From an uncultured Collinsella sp. (GTDB lineage: Bacteria > Actinomycetota > Coriobacteriia > Coriobacteriales > Coriobacteriaceae): 21,609 nucleotides of DNA. Both the position numbers and the translations under genes were made by a program. The stretch is from positions 1 to 21,609 of the forward strand of contig URKH01000033.1 in NCBI GenBank assembly GCA_900548255.1, in the 5' to 3' direction. Positions 14,076 through 21,609 of this stretch are shown here, in pieces (within the stretch, counting starts at the first letter, position 1; the number at the start of each line of letters is the position of its first letter). The notes below the pieces were generated by a model. The model saw nothing but the letters and a program-made list of their open reading frames with translations, was not told the origin of the DNA and searched no databases.

Positions 14076-15002
14076 CTAGTGCTCCTCGCCGGCGCGGGCC
14101 AGGTCGTAGGGCGTGGTCTGGTAGACGTAGTAGTTGAGCCAGTTGGTGTAGAACAGCTGAGCCTGGCTGCGCCAGACGTTGCGCGGCTCGGCGGTGGGGT
14201 CGTCACCCGGAAAGTAGTGCGCCGGCACCTGAGGGTTGAGGCCGCGCTTCACGTCGCGCTCGTACTCCAGGCGCAGCGTGTCGGTATCGTACTCGGGGTG
14301 ACCAAATACAAAGAAGCGACGGCTGTCGGTCGACTTGACGATGTACAGGCCCACCTCGTCGGACACGGCCACGACCTCAAGCTGCGGCTCGGCCTCCACG
14401 TCCTCGCGGCGCACATCGGTGTTGCGCGAATGCACGGCATAGAAGCGGTCGTCGAAGCCGCGGACCAGCGGGCTTTGCGGCTTCACCAGATAATGCTCGA
14501 ACACGCCACTTGCCTTTGCCGGCAGGTCGTACTTCTGAATACCGTAATGATGGTACAGCCCGGCCTGTGCGCCCCAACAAATGTGCAGCGTAGAGTGTAC
14601 GTGCGTGGTAGACCAATCCATGATCTGGCAGAGCTCGGGCCAGTAGTCGACCTCCTCGAACGGCATCTGCTCCACCGGCGCGCCCGTGATGATCAGGCCG
14701 TCGTAGTGGATGTCGCGGATGTCGTCGAACGTGCGGTAAAACGTCTCCAGGTGGCCGGCGCTCACGTGCGTGGCCTCGTGCGTCTTGGTGCGCAGCAGGT
14801 CCACCTCCACCTGCAGCGGCGTGTTGGAGAGCTTGCGCATGATTTGCGTCTCGGTGGCGATTTTGGTGGGCATGAGGTTGAGGATGAGCACGCGCAGCGG
14901 ACGGATGTCCTGGTGCAGCGCGCGATACTCGGTCATGACAAAGATGTTCTCGCTCTCGAGCTGCGCGGCTGCAGGGAGGGCGTCGGGAATACGAATGGGC
15001 AT
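14076..15002 (-). CDS. metA: Homoserine O-acyltransferase, predicted acetyl-CoA type
   Basis: This 308-aa enzyme activates homoserine in methionine synthesis. The catalytic residues are at the classical positions: Cys142 in HICWGAQAG, His235 in FGHPEYD and Glu237. Residue 111 is Glu in TGAPVEQMPFEEVDYW. In this family Glu111 is known to favour acetyl-CoA and Gly111 succinyl-CoA, so the product is probably O-acetylhomoserine. The name MetA (sometimes MetAA) is kept for the fold. The ATG is preceded by AAGGAG. I checked the upstream 170 bp for a SAM riboswitch and found none. No other methionine gene lies in the window. Confidence 0.95.
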   Translation of the reverse strand: MPIRIPDALPAAAQLESENIFVMTEYRALHQDIRPLRVLILNLMPTKIATETQIMRKLSNTPLQVEVDLLRTKTHEATHVSAGHLETFYRTFDDIRDIHYDGLIITGAPVEQMPFEEVDYWPELCQIMDWSTTHVHSTLHICWGAQAGLYHHYGIQKYDLPAKASGVFEHYLVKPQSPLVRGFDDRFYAVHSRNTDVRREDVEAEPQLEVVAVSDEVGLYIVKSTDSRRFFVFGHPEYDTDTLRLEYERDVKRGLNPQVPAHYFPGDDPTAEPRNVWRSQAQLFYTNWLNYYVYQTTPYDLARAGEEH

Positions 15003-15213
15003 GGATGCTCCTTACGAGTCAGTTGCAGTTATGGTACAACGAGCGGCCCTATCCGCGCGAGCACATCGCCCAGCGATGCCGTCAGCGGCCCAAATCACTC
15101 CAAAAGTAGAGATTAAGGCATGTCCCAAAAATCTACGGCGCTTTAGTCTAGCAAAGTGACGGCAGGAGGCTACAATGGTTCGACGCGAGAAACTCGGCCG
15201 AAAGGATACATAT

Positions 15214-16187
15214 ATGTACCAGACGCGTAAGATCGGTGTGGTCGGCCAGGGCCACGTAGGAGCACATGTCGCCAACAGCCTGCTCATGCAGGGCATTGCC
15301 GATGAGCTGTACCTGTGCGATATCAACGAGACCAAGGTGACATCCGAGGTCCAGGACCTGCGCGACTCCCTTTCGTTTGTCCCGTACAACACCAAGATCG
15401 TCAACTGCTACGACCACTACGAGGAGCTGGCCTGCTGCGACGTCATCGTCAACGCTGCCGGCAAGGTCGCGCTGGCCGCCGGCAACCGCGACGGTGAGCT
15501 GTTCTTTACCACCGACGCCGCCCGCACCTTTGCCAAGCGCATCGTCGACGCCGGCTTTGACGGCATCTTCGTGAGCATCTCCAACCCCTGCGACGTCGTG
15601 TGCACCGAGCTGTGGCACCTGACCGGCTACGATCCCAAGAAGATTATCGGCTCGGGCTGCGGTCTGGACTCCGCCCGCGCACCGAGATCTCCAAGAAGGT
15701 CGGCGTGAGCCCCAAGTCCATCGATGCCTACATGATCGGCGAGCACGGCTTTAGCCAGCTTGCCGCCTTTAAGGCCGCAACCGTCGCCGGCAAGAGCCTT
15801 AACGAGCTTCAGGCCGAGAACCCCGACAAGTACGCCTTCGACCACATGGAGATCGAGGAGCTCGCGCGCAAGGGCGGCTATGTGACCTACCAGGGCAAGC
15901 AGTGCACCGAGTACGCCGTCGCCAACTCCGCCGCGCGCGTCTGCGCCGCCGTTCTGCACAACGAGCACGCCGTGCTTTCGGCCTCTACGCTCATGACCGG
16001 CCAGTATGGCGAGGAGGGCATCTTCACCTCCCTGCCGTGCGTGGTCGGTGCCGAGGGCGTCGAGGAGGTCTACACGCTCGACCTTTCCGAGTATGAGCTC
16101 GAGGGCTTCCACAAGAGCTGCCAGCACATCCGCGATAACATCGCCCAGCTCGACTGGTGGGACGCCGAGGCCTACGACGCAAAGTAG
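15214..16187 (+). pseudogene. L-lactate/2-hydroxyacid dehydrogenase, frameshifted
   Basis: The two parts join to one protein of the LDH/MDH family. The first part (from ATG 15214, RBS AAAGGA) has the NAD loop G11-QGHVG, the NAAGK strand and ISNPCDV, and ends in GLDSAR. The second part, in another frame, continues with TEISKKVGVSPKSIDAYMIGEHGFSQ, which contains the catalytic His of GEHG, and runs to the stop at 16187. Around 15676-15681 the coding sequence reads GCC-CGC-GC-ACC, where homologues have Ala-Arg-x-Arg-Thr, so four bases seem to be missing. Both halves keep full, clean family sequence, so the break is recent or a sequencing error. The lack of the LDH-type GAPQKPGETR loop suggests L-2-hydroxyisocaproate-like rather than classical lactate dehydrogenase. 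A TACAAT at 15171-15176 may be its -10. Confidence 0.85.
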
Positions 16188-16229
16188 GCCGCCGCTTGAC
16201 GCGACACCTCGCTCATACGGACGCCATGT

Positions 16230-16275
16230 AAAGCGGGCCGCGCCGGAAACCCATCGGCGCGGCCCGCTTTTTATT
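16230..16275 (+). terminator. Strong terminator after the dehydrogenase
   Basis: A perfect GC-rich stem AAAGCGGGCCGCGCC/GGCGCGGCCCGCTTT of 15 bp is followed by TTTATT. It lies 43 bp past the stop codon. Confidence 0.92.
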
Positions 16276-16303
16276 GACCCCAACAGCATGCCTGCAGATT
16301 TAG

Positions 16304-16477
16304 GTCTAATACTTTTCCGCGAAGTGAACGAGCAAAAACGAGCCCCCGAAGCATCGACACTTTTCAGACGCCGTTTCCTGCGGTTTCGCCGAGTTTTTCC
16401 TGCAGTTTTGGCGTCAAAAAGTGTGGATGCTTCGGGGGTCCAAAACAGGTCGTTCACTTCGCGGAAAAGTATTCGAC
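16304..16477. repeat. Long palindromic repeat element, copy 2
   Basis: The outer arms 16304-16333 and 16448-16477 pair over 30 bp with few mismatches. Inner arms (about 16341-16365 and 16417-16440) carry the same CCCCCGAAGCATC-GACACTTTT sequence as copy 1 at 161-337. The loop differs in sequence but keeps CTGCGGTTT/CCTGCAGTTTT-type Pro-rich-looking segments. It lies between a plus-strand terminator and a minus-strand terminator, in a region without genes. Confidence 0.85.
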
Positions 16478-16514
16478 TTCGTTTTCGCGCAGACACGAAT
16501 CCGGCCGCCACAAT

Positions 16515-16549
16515 GCAAAACGGGGTCCGCGCGCAGCACAGACCCCGTC
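16515..16549 (-). terminator. Terminator of the SIS-domain gene
   Basis: ACGGGGTC (16520-16527) and GACCCCGT (16541-16548) form an 8-bp stem. Read leftward it is followed by TTTT. It lies 22 bp past the stop codon of the gene at 16571; a plus-strand CAAAAAAG follows on the other side. Confidence 0.75.
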
Positions 16550-16570
16550 AAAAAAGATAATTCCCGGTGC

Positions 16571-17539
16571 CTAGTACTGCTCGATGCCCATGTAGCGACG
16601 AACCTCGGGGCTGTGGTCAAACACCTTGCCGCGGGCGGCGCGCAGCTCGCAGCTCATGTTGTAGAAGAAGATCGGCTCCAGGAACGAACGCACGCTGGCG
16701 GGTACCTCGCCCACGCCGTACTCGAGCGCATCGAGCACCATGACCGTATCGGTGTGCGTGTTGAGGAACGCGAGCGCGCGCTCCTCCATGGGGCGGCACT
16801 CGCCCGATCCGAGCTGCACAAAGTAGAACACGCCAGGCTCGGTAGCCTCGAAAGGACCGTGGAAATACTCGCCGGAGTGGATGTAGCAGCAGTGCTGCCA
16901 CTGCATCTCCATGAGCGAGCAGATGGCCATGGCGTAGGTCTGGCTAAAGTTGGGACCGGAACCCAGGATATAGAAGAACTTGTGCTGCTGGCAGAGCTCG
17001 GCAAAGCGATCGCCCAGCTCGGCGTTGACCTTCTCGCGGGCAGCGGGCAGCAGCGCATCCATCTGCTTAAGGCCGGCGTACATGTCGGCGAGCGCCTCGT
17101 AGCCTTCCTGCTGGTCGAGCAGCTCGGCGGCGATCAGAGCGCCGATGCCCTGCGGCACCTCGGCCTGTGACACGCCCTCGCCCCACGGATAGACCCAGGT
17201 GGTCCACTTGCCGTTATCGATCTTGGAGCCCTCGCAGTCGGTGAGGGCAACGACCTCGGCACCGGCTGCCAGCGCCATCTCGCAGCCGTCAACGACCTCC
17301 TGCGTGTTGCCGCTGTGGCTGCAGGCAATAACGAGCGACTTCTCGCCAAGGCTCTTGGGAGCCATCAGGCAAAACTCGCGCGCCGTGTAAACCGTCGAGG
17401 TAAACGTGGTCGCCTCGCGCTTGAGCAGTTCGTTAGCCGGCATGAGGTCTATCATCGAACCGCCGCAGGCAATCCAAAAGACGTTCTCGATCTTACCCTT
17501 GCGCTCGATAATTTCCTGAATCAGATCGTGTGCGTTCAC
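16571..17539 (-). CDS. SIS-domain sugar-phosphate enzyme, FrlB/FraB-like
   Basis: This 322-aa protein has two SIS domains. The first has WIACGGSMIDLMPANEL (22-38), the serine-rich phosphate loop ACSHSGNTQEVV (72-83) and ALTDCEGSKI. The second has FYILGSGPNFSQTYAMAICSLMEM (189-212), the active-site strand SGEYFHGPFE (222-231) and a C-terminal SPEVRRYMGIEQY. The last two motifs match fructoselysine-6-phosphate deglycase (FrlB: SGEFRHGPLE, DERRYYGG-EY) and its relatives. The likely reaction is removal of an amine from a fructosamine-6-phosphate (Amadori product) or a related isomerisation. No kinase or transporter is in the window, so the substrate is open. It starts with GTG, behind AAGGAGG. 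It is downstream of recQ-gntR and has its own promoter flanked by likely operator repeats. Confidence 0.82.
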   Translation of the reverse strand: MNAHDLIQEIIERKGKIENVFWIACGGSMIDLMPANELLKREATTFTSTVYTAREFCLMAPKSLGEKSLVIACSHSGNTQEVVDGCEMALAAGAEVVALTDCEGSKIDNGKWTTWVYPWGEGVSQAEVPQGIGALIAAELLDQQEGYEALADMYAGLKQMDALLPAAREKVNAELGDRFAELCQQHKFFYILGSGPNFSQTYAMAICSLMEMQWQHCCYIHSGEYFHGPFEATEPGVFYFVQLGSGECRPMEERALAFLNTHTDTVMVLDALEYGVGEVPASVRSFLEPIFFYNMSCELRAARGKVFDHSPEVRRYMGIEQY

Positions 17540-17595
17540 GGCGACGCTCCTCCTTGTGTGGCGGCTTTGAACGACAGCAGCTCGTACCTGCAGTC

Positions 17596-17682
17596 GTTCT
17601 ATGTTGTCCTATTTATAGCACGCGAGCTGTCGCAGGTGAAGTCGTTTCAGCAAGTTTGTTCTATGTTGTTCTATCTATGAAC
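17596..17682 (-). promoter_or_regulatory. Promoter and paired operators of the SIS gene
   Basis: On the minus strand TTCACC (17635-17640) and TATAAA (17612-17617) are separated by 17 bp. Two nearly identical 17-bp sites flank this promoter: GTTCTATgttGTCCTAT at 17596-17612 and GTTCTATgttGTTCTAT at 17658-17674, 62 bp apart (about six helical turns). Each is a direct repeat of GTTCTAT with a 10-bp step. The second runs on into an inverted GTTC-N7-GAAC (17668-17682). The gene just upstream encodes a GntR repressor, so it is the natural candidate to bind here. Confidence 0.6.
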
Positions 17683-17683
17683 A

Positions 17684-18439
17684 TTAGATGTCGAACACGT
17701 AGCGCGAACCCACGATCTTTTGGCGCCCGAGCAGCAGGGGCCGCCCGTCCGCATCGGTAAAGTACGCCTCCATATAGAAGAGCGGCTCGCCGACCGGCAC
17801 CTCCAGCAGCGGGGCCGCCTGAGCATCGGCAAGCGCAATCTCCACGGTGCAGGGGTCGGACTTGAGCGGCGCGCGGCCCGAATGCTCGGCAACGAGTGCA
17901 AAGATCGAGTTATCGGCAAGGTCCTCGTCGGCAAGCGTCTGCAGGTAGGGATGGTCGGCCAGCACAAAAGAGTTGTTCTCGAGCATGACGGGCACGCCAT
18001 CTGCCGTGCGCACGCGCTCGACTACGATGAGCTCGCAGCCGGGCTCCACGCCAAAGAACGCCGCGTCCTCGCGCGTCGCCGCGACCACCGTGCGCGACAC
18101 CAGGCGCGCTCCGGCAACCATGTCGTTGGCGGCGCAGCCCTCGGTAAAGCTCTGGACGTCGCCTTTCTGGCGAATCTTACGCTTGAGCTTGGGGGCGCAC
18201 ACAAAGGTGCCCCTCCCCTGCTGGCGGTTGAGATACCCCGCGCGCGACAGCTCCTCGATGGCGCGGCGCACGGTGATGCGCCCCACGCCGTAAGACTTCG
18301 CGAGCTCCATCTCGGAAGGAATGCGCGAGCCGGCCGCATACACGCCGCGCGCGATCTCGCCCTTCAGGTCGTCCATGACCTGCTGGTACAGTGGTACGGC
18401 GGATACGCCAGCGCGGTCGGTTTTATCGTCGGTTGCCAT
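17684..18439 (-). CDS. GntR-family (HutC subfamily) regulator
   Basis: This 251-aa protein has the N-terminal winged helix of the GntR family (PLYQQVMDDLKGEIARGVYAAGSRIPSEMELAKSYGVGRITVRRAIEELSRAGYLNRQQGRGTFV, about 16-80). It then has the UTRA effector domain (about 95-245), ending in PLLLGRQKIVGSRYVFDI. UTRA-type regulators usually sense phosphorylated sugars or amino-acid derivatives, which fits the sugar-phosphate enzyme downstream. The ATG is only 2 bp beyond the recQ stop, so the two are co-transcribed. The second GntR gene (20753-21472) is a clear paralogue. Confidence 0.92.
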   Translation of the reverse strand: MATDDKTDRAGVSAVPLYQQVMDDLKGEIARGVYAAGSRIPSEMELAKSYGVGRITVRRAIEELSRAGYLNRQQGRGTFVCAPKLKRKIRQKGDVQSFTEGCAANDMVAGARLVSRTVVAATREDAAFFGVEPGCELIVVERVRTADGVPVMLENNSFVLADHPYLQTLADEDLADNSIFALVAEHSGRAPLKSDPCTVEIALADAQAAPLLEVPVGEPLFYMEAYFTDADGRPLLLGRQKIVGSRYVFDI

Positions 18440-18441
18440 CG

Positions 18442-20406
18442 TTACGCTCCATCCCGCGCATGCTCGGACTCAAACTCTTCAATCGCCGCCATAAACTGCT
18501 CGCCAAAGGCGTCGGCCTTTTTCTCGCCGATGCCGTTGACCTGGATAAGCTCGTCGCGCGTCTGCGGACGCAGGCGGCACAGGCCGCGCAGGGCCTTGTC
18601 GGAGAAGACCATATACGGCGCCATCTCCAGCTCGGTCGAGATTTCCTTGCGCAGGGCGCGCAGGCGCTCGAACAGCTCGGCATCATCGCCCACGCGCGGG
18701 CGCTGATCCAGCTCGGCCTCCTCGCGCAGCAGATCCACCGCACGGCGGGCGCGGGCCGAGGCCTTGCGCTTGGACGCGCGACGCTTAACGGTAAAGGCGA
18801 ACGCCTCGTTCTCGACCTCGCCGGCACGCGGACCCAGGCCCACGACCGGGTACTGCCCCTGCGAGGTGGCCAAATAACCGCGGCCGCACAGCTGGCCGAT
18901 GATGTCCTTGATGCGCCCGACCGATTCGCTCGACAGCTCACCATAGCCGCGATCCTCGTCCAGATGCATCTGGCGGATGCGCTCGGTGTTGCCGCCGTGG
19001 AGCACGTCGGCGATGAGCGACTTGCCAAAGCGCATGGGGCGCGTGGCCACATAGCGCACGGCGGTGCGGGCCACATCCTCGACCTCGAACTTCGTGAGGC
19101 AGTTGCTGCAGTTGCCACAGCCCTCGGCCTCATCCGCGGCGGCGCCGCCCACGGCCGCATGCTCGGCCGCGGCCTCGTCGCCAAAGTAGCGCAGCATATA
19201 TTCGCGCAGGCAGCCGGTGGTATTGCAGTAGCCCTCCATCTGGCTGAGCAGACGATATCGATTTTGGAGCGCCCACGCGCGTTGCTCGTCGTCGAGCGCC
19301 TCGTCGGCCGCATCGCCGCGGTCGATTAAAAAGCGGCGCATGCGAAAATCGTTGCCGTTCCACAGTAAGTGGCAGCTGGCCGGATCGCCATCGCGGCCGG
19401 CGCGGCCCGCCTCCTGGTAGTAGGCCTCGATGCTCTCGGGCACATTGTTGTGGATCACGTAGCGCACGTTGGGCTTGTCGATGCCCATGCCAAAGGCGTT
19501 GGTGGCAACCATCACCTGAAGATCGTCGTCAATAAAGGCACGCTGGCTTTGGCGGCGGGCGTCATTGCCCATGCCGGCATGGTAGCGGCCAACGCGAATG
19601 CCGCTGGGGCCCAGCGCCTCGGCAAGCTCGCCTGCCAGCGCATCGACCGTCTTGCGGGTCGAGCAATACACGATGCCGCTCTCGCCCGAATGCGCAATCA
19701 CATAGTCGCGCACCCACGCTGCCTTGGCCTTGTCGCCCATCTCCTCGCAGCCAAAGTAGAGGTTCTTGCGATCGAAGCCCGTCACCACCGTCGCGGGATT
19801 TTGCAGGCCGAGCATCTGCTGAATGTCCGCGCGCACACGCTCAGTCGCCGTAGCGGTAAAGGCCGCCACGATGGGGCGCTGCGGCAGGGAATCGATGAAC
19901 TCACGAATCTGCAGGTAGGCGGGACGGAAATCCTGGCCCCATTGGCTCACGCAGTGGGCCTCGTCAATGGCCACGAGCGGCACGCCAATGCCGCCGTCCG
20001 CCGCGGCCTCCTGCGCAAAGGCCAAAAAGCGTGGCTCGAGCAAGCGCTCGGGCGCCACGTACATAAGCTGGTAGCGGCCCTCGCGCGCCCGCTTGAGCAC
20101 GGTGTTTTGCTGGGCCGGAGTAAGGCTGGAGTTGAGATAACTGGGGCGCGCACCCGCCGCGAGCAGCGCGCGGGTCTGGTCCTCCATAAGGGAGAGCAAC
20201 GGACTCACCACAAAGGTGATGCCGGGAAGCATGAGCGCGGGCACCTGGTAGCAAATGGACTTGCCGGCACCCGTGGGCATAACGCCCAGCGCATCGCGGC
20301 CGGCAAGGATCGCATCGACCATGCGGTCCTGCCCCAGGCGAAACGAGGTGTAGCCAAAATAGGCGCCGAGCGTGTCGAGCGCCATCTGCTGCATGCTATC
20401 GGTCAT
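18442..20406 (-). CDS. recQ: ATP-dependent DNA helicase RecQ
   Basis: This 654-aa protein unwinds DNA 3'-5' during repair and recombination. The RecQ motif 0 (FRLGQDRMVDAIL) precedes Walker A TGAGKS (45-50). The Walker B DEAH box lies at 148-151 in IDEAHCVSQWGQDFRPAY, the RecQ aromatic-rich loop. Motifs V/VI are NAFGMGIDKPNVRYVIH and QEAGRAGRDG. The four-Cys zinc site is formed by YCNTTGC and CGNCSNC. A winged-helix RQC region and a C-terminal HRDC domain (about 575-645, DKALRGLCRLRPQTRDELIQVNGIGEKKADAFG) follow. The lysine/arginine-rich linker KRRASKRKASARARR before HRDC is notable. The start has AGGAAA upstream. It is the first gene of a run with gntR and the SIS gene. Confidence 0.96.
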   Translation of the reverse strand: MTDSMQQMALDTLGAYFGYTSFRLGQDRMVDAILAGRDALGVMPTGAGKSICYQVPALMLPGITFVVSPLLSLMEDQTRALLAAGARPSYLNSSLTPAQQNTVLKRAREGRYQLMYVAPERLLEPRFLAFAQEAAADGGIGVPLVAIDEAHCVSQWGQDFRPAYLQIREFIDSLPQRPIVAAFTATATERVRADIQQMLGLQNPATVVTGFDRKNLYFGCEEMGDKAKAAWVRDYVIAHSGESGIVYCSTRKTVDALAGELAEALGPSGIRVGRYHAGMGNDARRQSQRAFIDDDLQVMVATNAFGMGIDKPNVRYVIHNNVPESIEAYYQEAGRAGRDGDPASCHLLWNGNDFRMRRFLIDRGDAADEALDDEQRAWALQNRYRLLSQMEGYCNTTGCLREYMLRYFGDEAAAEHAAVGGAAADEAEGCGNCSNCLTKFEVEDVARTAVRYVATRPMRFGKSLIADVLHGGNTERIRQMHLDEDRGYGELSSESVGRIKDIIGQLCGRGYLATSQGQYPVVGLGPRAGEVENEAFAFTVKRRASKRKASARARRAVDLLREEAELDQRPRVGDDAELFERLRALRKEISTELEMAPYMVFSDKALRGLCRLRPQTRDELIQVNGIGEKKADAFGEQFMAAIEEFESEHARDGA

Positions 20407-20493
20407 GGTTTCCTAACGTCCAAGTCATCTGCCGCCGATTATACGCCGCCACGCGGACCGGTGCCGCACGGCTGCCGGCCACGACATGGGTAG

Positions 20494-20570
20494 TCATTGG
20501 GGACGTTCTTAAACGACTAGTCAAACAAGAATATCCCTAACGACTACTCATTTAAGTCTGTCCCCAATGA
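20494..20570. repeat. GGGGAC/GTCCCC inverted repeat upstream of recQ
   Basis: 29-bp arms at 20494-20522 and 20542-20570 pair with five mismatches around a 19-bp loop. The arms carry TCATTGGGGAC at the outer end, again the GGGGACAG-type signature of the palindromes near hicAB. A further GTAGTCATT/AATGACTAC pair (20490-20498, 20575-20583) overlaps the arm on the left and lies outside it on the right. The gap 20407-20752 holds no gene; it contains this repeat and the two hairpins to its right. Confidence 0.8.
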
Positions 20571-20640
20571 GCGCAATGACTACTCCGCCGCAGGTAGAGG
20601 ACGGACAGCGAGCGACGTCCAGGGCGAACAAGTTGGCATG

Positions 20641-20683
20641 AAAAAGGCAAGGCATAGACCTTCTGGTCATGCCTCGCCTTTTT
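20641..20683 (-). terminator. Terminator of the second gntR gene
   Basis: A long stem (AAAAAGGC-AAGGCAT...ATGCCT-CGCCTTTTT) with one mismatch closes a small loop. Both sides have runs of five T, so it can work on either strand. The leftward gene ending at 20753 is the likely user. Confidence 0.85.
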
Positions 20684-20724
20684 AATGACAAATTGTCGCC
20701 CTGGGCGGCGCGCAGCGTCGGCCC

Positions 20725-20752
20725 GTTACGCGGTTTGGTAAAACCGCGTAAC
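20725..20752 (-). repeat. Perfect hairpin touching the gntR stop codon
   Basis: GTTACGCGGTTT and AAACCGCGTAAC form a perfect 12-bp stem with a 4-base loop. The hairpin begins with the base directly after the stop codon of the gene at 20753. No T-run follows, so it may protect the mRNA 3' end rather than terminate. Confidence 0.8.
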
Positions 20753-21472
20753 TTACATCACCATGACGTAACGGCTACCCACGTAGTACTGCTTACCCAT
20801 CAGGACCGGCTCGCCATTGGGGCCGATAAAGCCGGCACGCAGGTTGAGCAGCGGATCGTGCGGAGCAATGCCCAGCTCAGCCGCCTGCTCGGCATTGGCG
20901 CGAACGGCCTCGACCGTGCGGTAGCCAACCGAGACAATCGGCGTTCCGCCAACACGCTCGACCTCGGCAAAAATCGACTTGTCCTCAAGATCGGCCGTCA
21001 ACAGCTCACGGTAGGCGTCAAACGGCACAAAGACGTTTTCCTCAAAGATGGGCTCACCATCGGCCGTACGCACGCGTTTGATATGCAGTAGCAGCGCGTC
21101 CTTCTGCAGGCCAAAGAACTCCATCTCGTTTTGACGTGCCGGCACAATCTGGCGATCGACCACGTGTGCACCCGCCTTCATGTCATTGTCGGCACACAGC
21201 GCGGTAAACGTCTGCAGCGTCGAGGCGTGGAACTGGCGGTTGATGTGCGGCGTGGAGACAAAGGTGCCGCGGCCCTGCTGCTTAACCAGGTAGCCATCGG
21301 AGCACAGCTCCTCAACGGCGCGACGCACCGTAATGCGGCTTACCTCGTACTGCTCGGCAAGCTCAAGCTCGGACGGGATACGCTCCTTGGGTGCATAAAC
21401 ACCTTTCTCGATCGCATCCTTTATTTCGTCGTAAATCCGCTGGTAAAGCGGTGCATTTTTGGGCGCAGGCAT
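20753..21472 (-). CDS. GntR-family (HutC subfamily) regulator, paralogue 2
   Basis: This 239-aa protein has the GntR winged helix (PLYQRIYDEIKDAIEKGVYAPKERIPSELELAEQYEVSRITVRRAVEELCSDGYLVKQQGRGTFVS, about 8-72) and a UTRA domain ending in PVLMGKQYYVGSRYVMVM. It resembles the regulator at 17684-18439 along its whole length, including the FTALCADNDMKAGAHVVDRQIV / FTEGCAANDMVAGARLVSRTVV segment. The two probably recognise related ligands or sites. Its own target genes are likely to lie outside the window, or it may act on itself. It starts at an ATG with a weak AAGAG site. Confidence 0.92.
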   Translation of the reverse strand: MPAPKNAPLYQRIYDEIKDAIEKGVYAPKERIPSELELAEQYEVSRITVRRAVEELCSDGYLVKQQGRGTFVSTPHINRQFHASTLQTFTALCADNDMKAGAHVVDRQIVPARQNEMEFFGLQKDALLLHIKRVRTADGEPIFEENVFVPFDAYRELLTADLEDKSIFAEVERVGGTPIVSVGYRTVEAVRANAEQAAELGIAPHDPLLNLRAGFIGPNGEPVLMGKQYYVGSRYVMVM

Positions 21473-21609
21473 ATCTGATCACTCTTATCAAAATATCTAA
21501 TTTTCTAATACGTATATAACGTCTAGCTTTATATTACCTCATATTGATAAAACGATCCTTGATTCTCATCTTCATTGCAACAGCCTCAGGACTCAGCGCA
21601 ACGCGTTGC
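21473..21609 (-). promoter_or_regulatory. AT-rich upstream region of the second gntR gene
   Basis: This stretch is far richer in A and T than the genes. An inverted repeat TTATCAAAATAT (21485-21496) / ATATTGATAA (21541-21550), two bases out of register, brackets a TATAAA read on the minus strand (21528-21533). A GTTATATAC site lies at 21512-21520; it is close to the GT-N-TA-N-AC form of HutC-type operators. Autoregulation is likely, but no clear -35 was found. Confidence 0.4.

Noticed and set aside
15003..15170. SAM riboswitch before metA
   Set aside because: I looked for the conserved SAM-I and SAM-II cores in the minus-strand leader and saw neither.
19369..20493. Open frame of 374 codons on the plus strand
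   Set aside because: It is antisense to recQ, which has all helicase motifs in place.

Overview
The window looks like chromosomal DNA of a high-GC gut actinobacterium of the Coriobacteriia, most likely Collinsella or a close relative. This is an inference from recognised protein families, GC-rich codon use, actinobacterial-style starts and the mix of dispersed palindromic repeats. No rRNA or tRNA gene was seen to prove the taxon. I support nineteen protein genes; one of them, a lactate/2-hydroxyacid dehydrogenase, is frameshifted.

Layout. 1-2930 holds a terminator, a 177-bp palindromic repeat, a Vsr/DUF559-like protein (-), a DUF5710 zinc-binding protein (+), a triple 14-bp palindrome array and a small zinc-ribbon protein (-). 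3047-4129 encodes an HNH nuclease that looks like a restriction-type enzyme. 4190-8840 is a surface-protein locus. It has two secreted or anchored proteins with 'ATYAWYV / ATFAWFV' signal regions and a third, membrane-anchored protein with the same type of C-terminal beta domain. The third lies 5 bp behind a YcgR-like PilZ (c-di-GMP receptor) gene. An unrelated 170-aa gene faces the other way in the middle of the locus. 8838-9527 is a 690-bp non-coding stretch with two unusual repeat arrays. 9528-12563 is a PreP-type M16C zinc peptidase. 12640-13295 is a hicAB toxin-antitoxin module with a visible promoter and operator. 13437-15002 holds 5-formyl-THF cyclo-ligase (+) and metA (-). 15214-16187 is the broken dehydrogenase. 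16571-20406 (-) reads recQ, then gntR, then a FrlB-like SIS-domain sugar enzyme. 20753-21472 (-) is a second, paralogous GntR regulator.

How the genes fit together. The PilZ protein and its partner suggest that c-di-GMP controls a TasA/camelysin-like surface layer, but only gene order and domain resemblance support this. The recQ-gntR-SIS run has paired GTTCTAT direct repeats around a good promoter for the SIS gene, so the GntR protein probably controls that gene. The metA product carries Glu111, the residue that marks acetyl-CoA rather than succinyl-CoA use. Dispersed repeats are unusually dense, with at least five different families, and almost every intergenic gap of more than 100 bp contains one.
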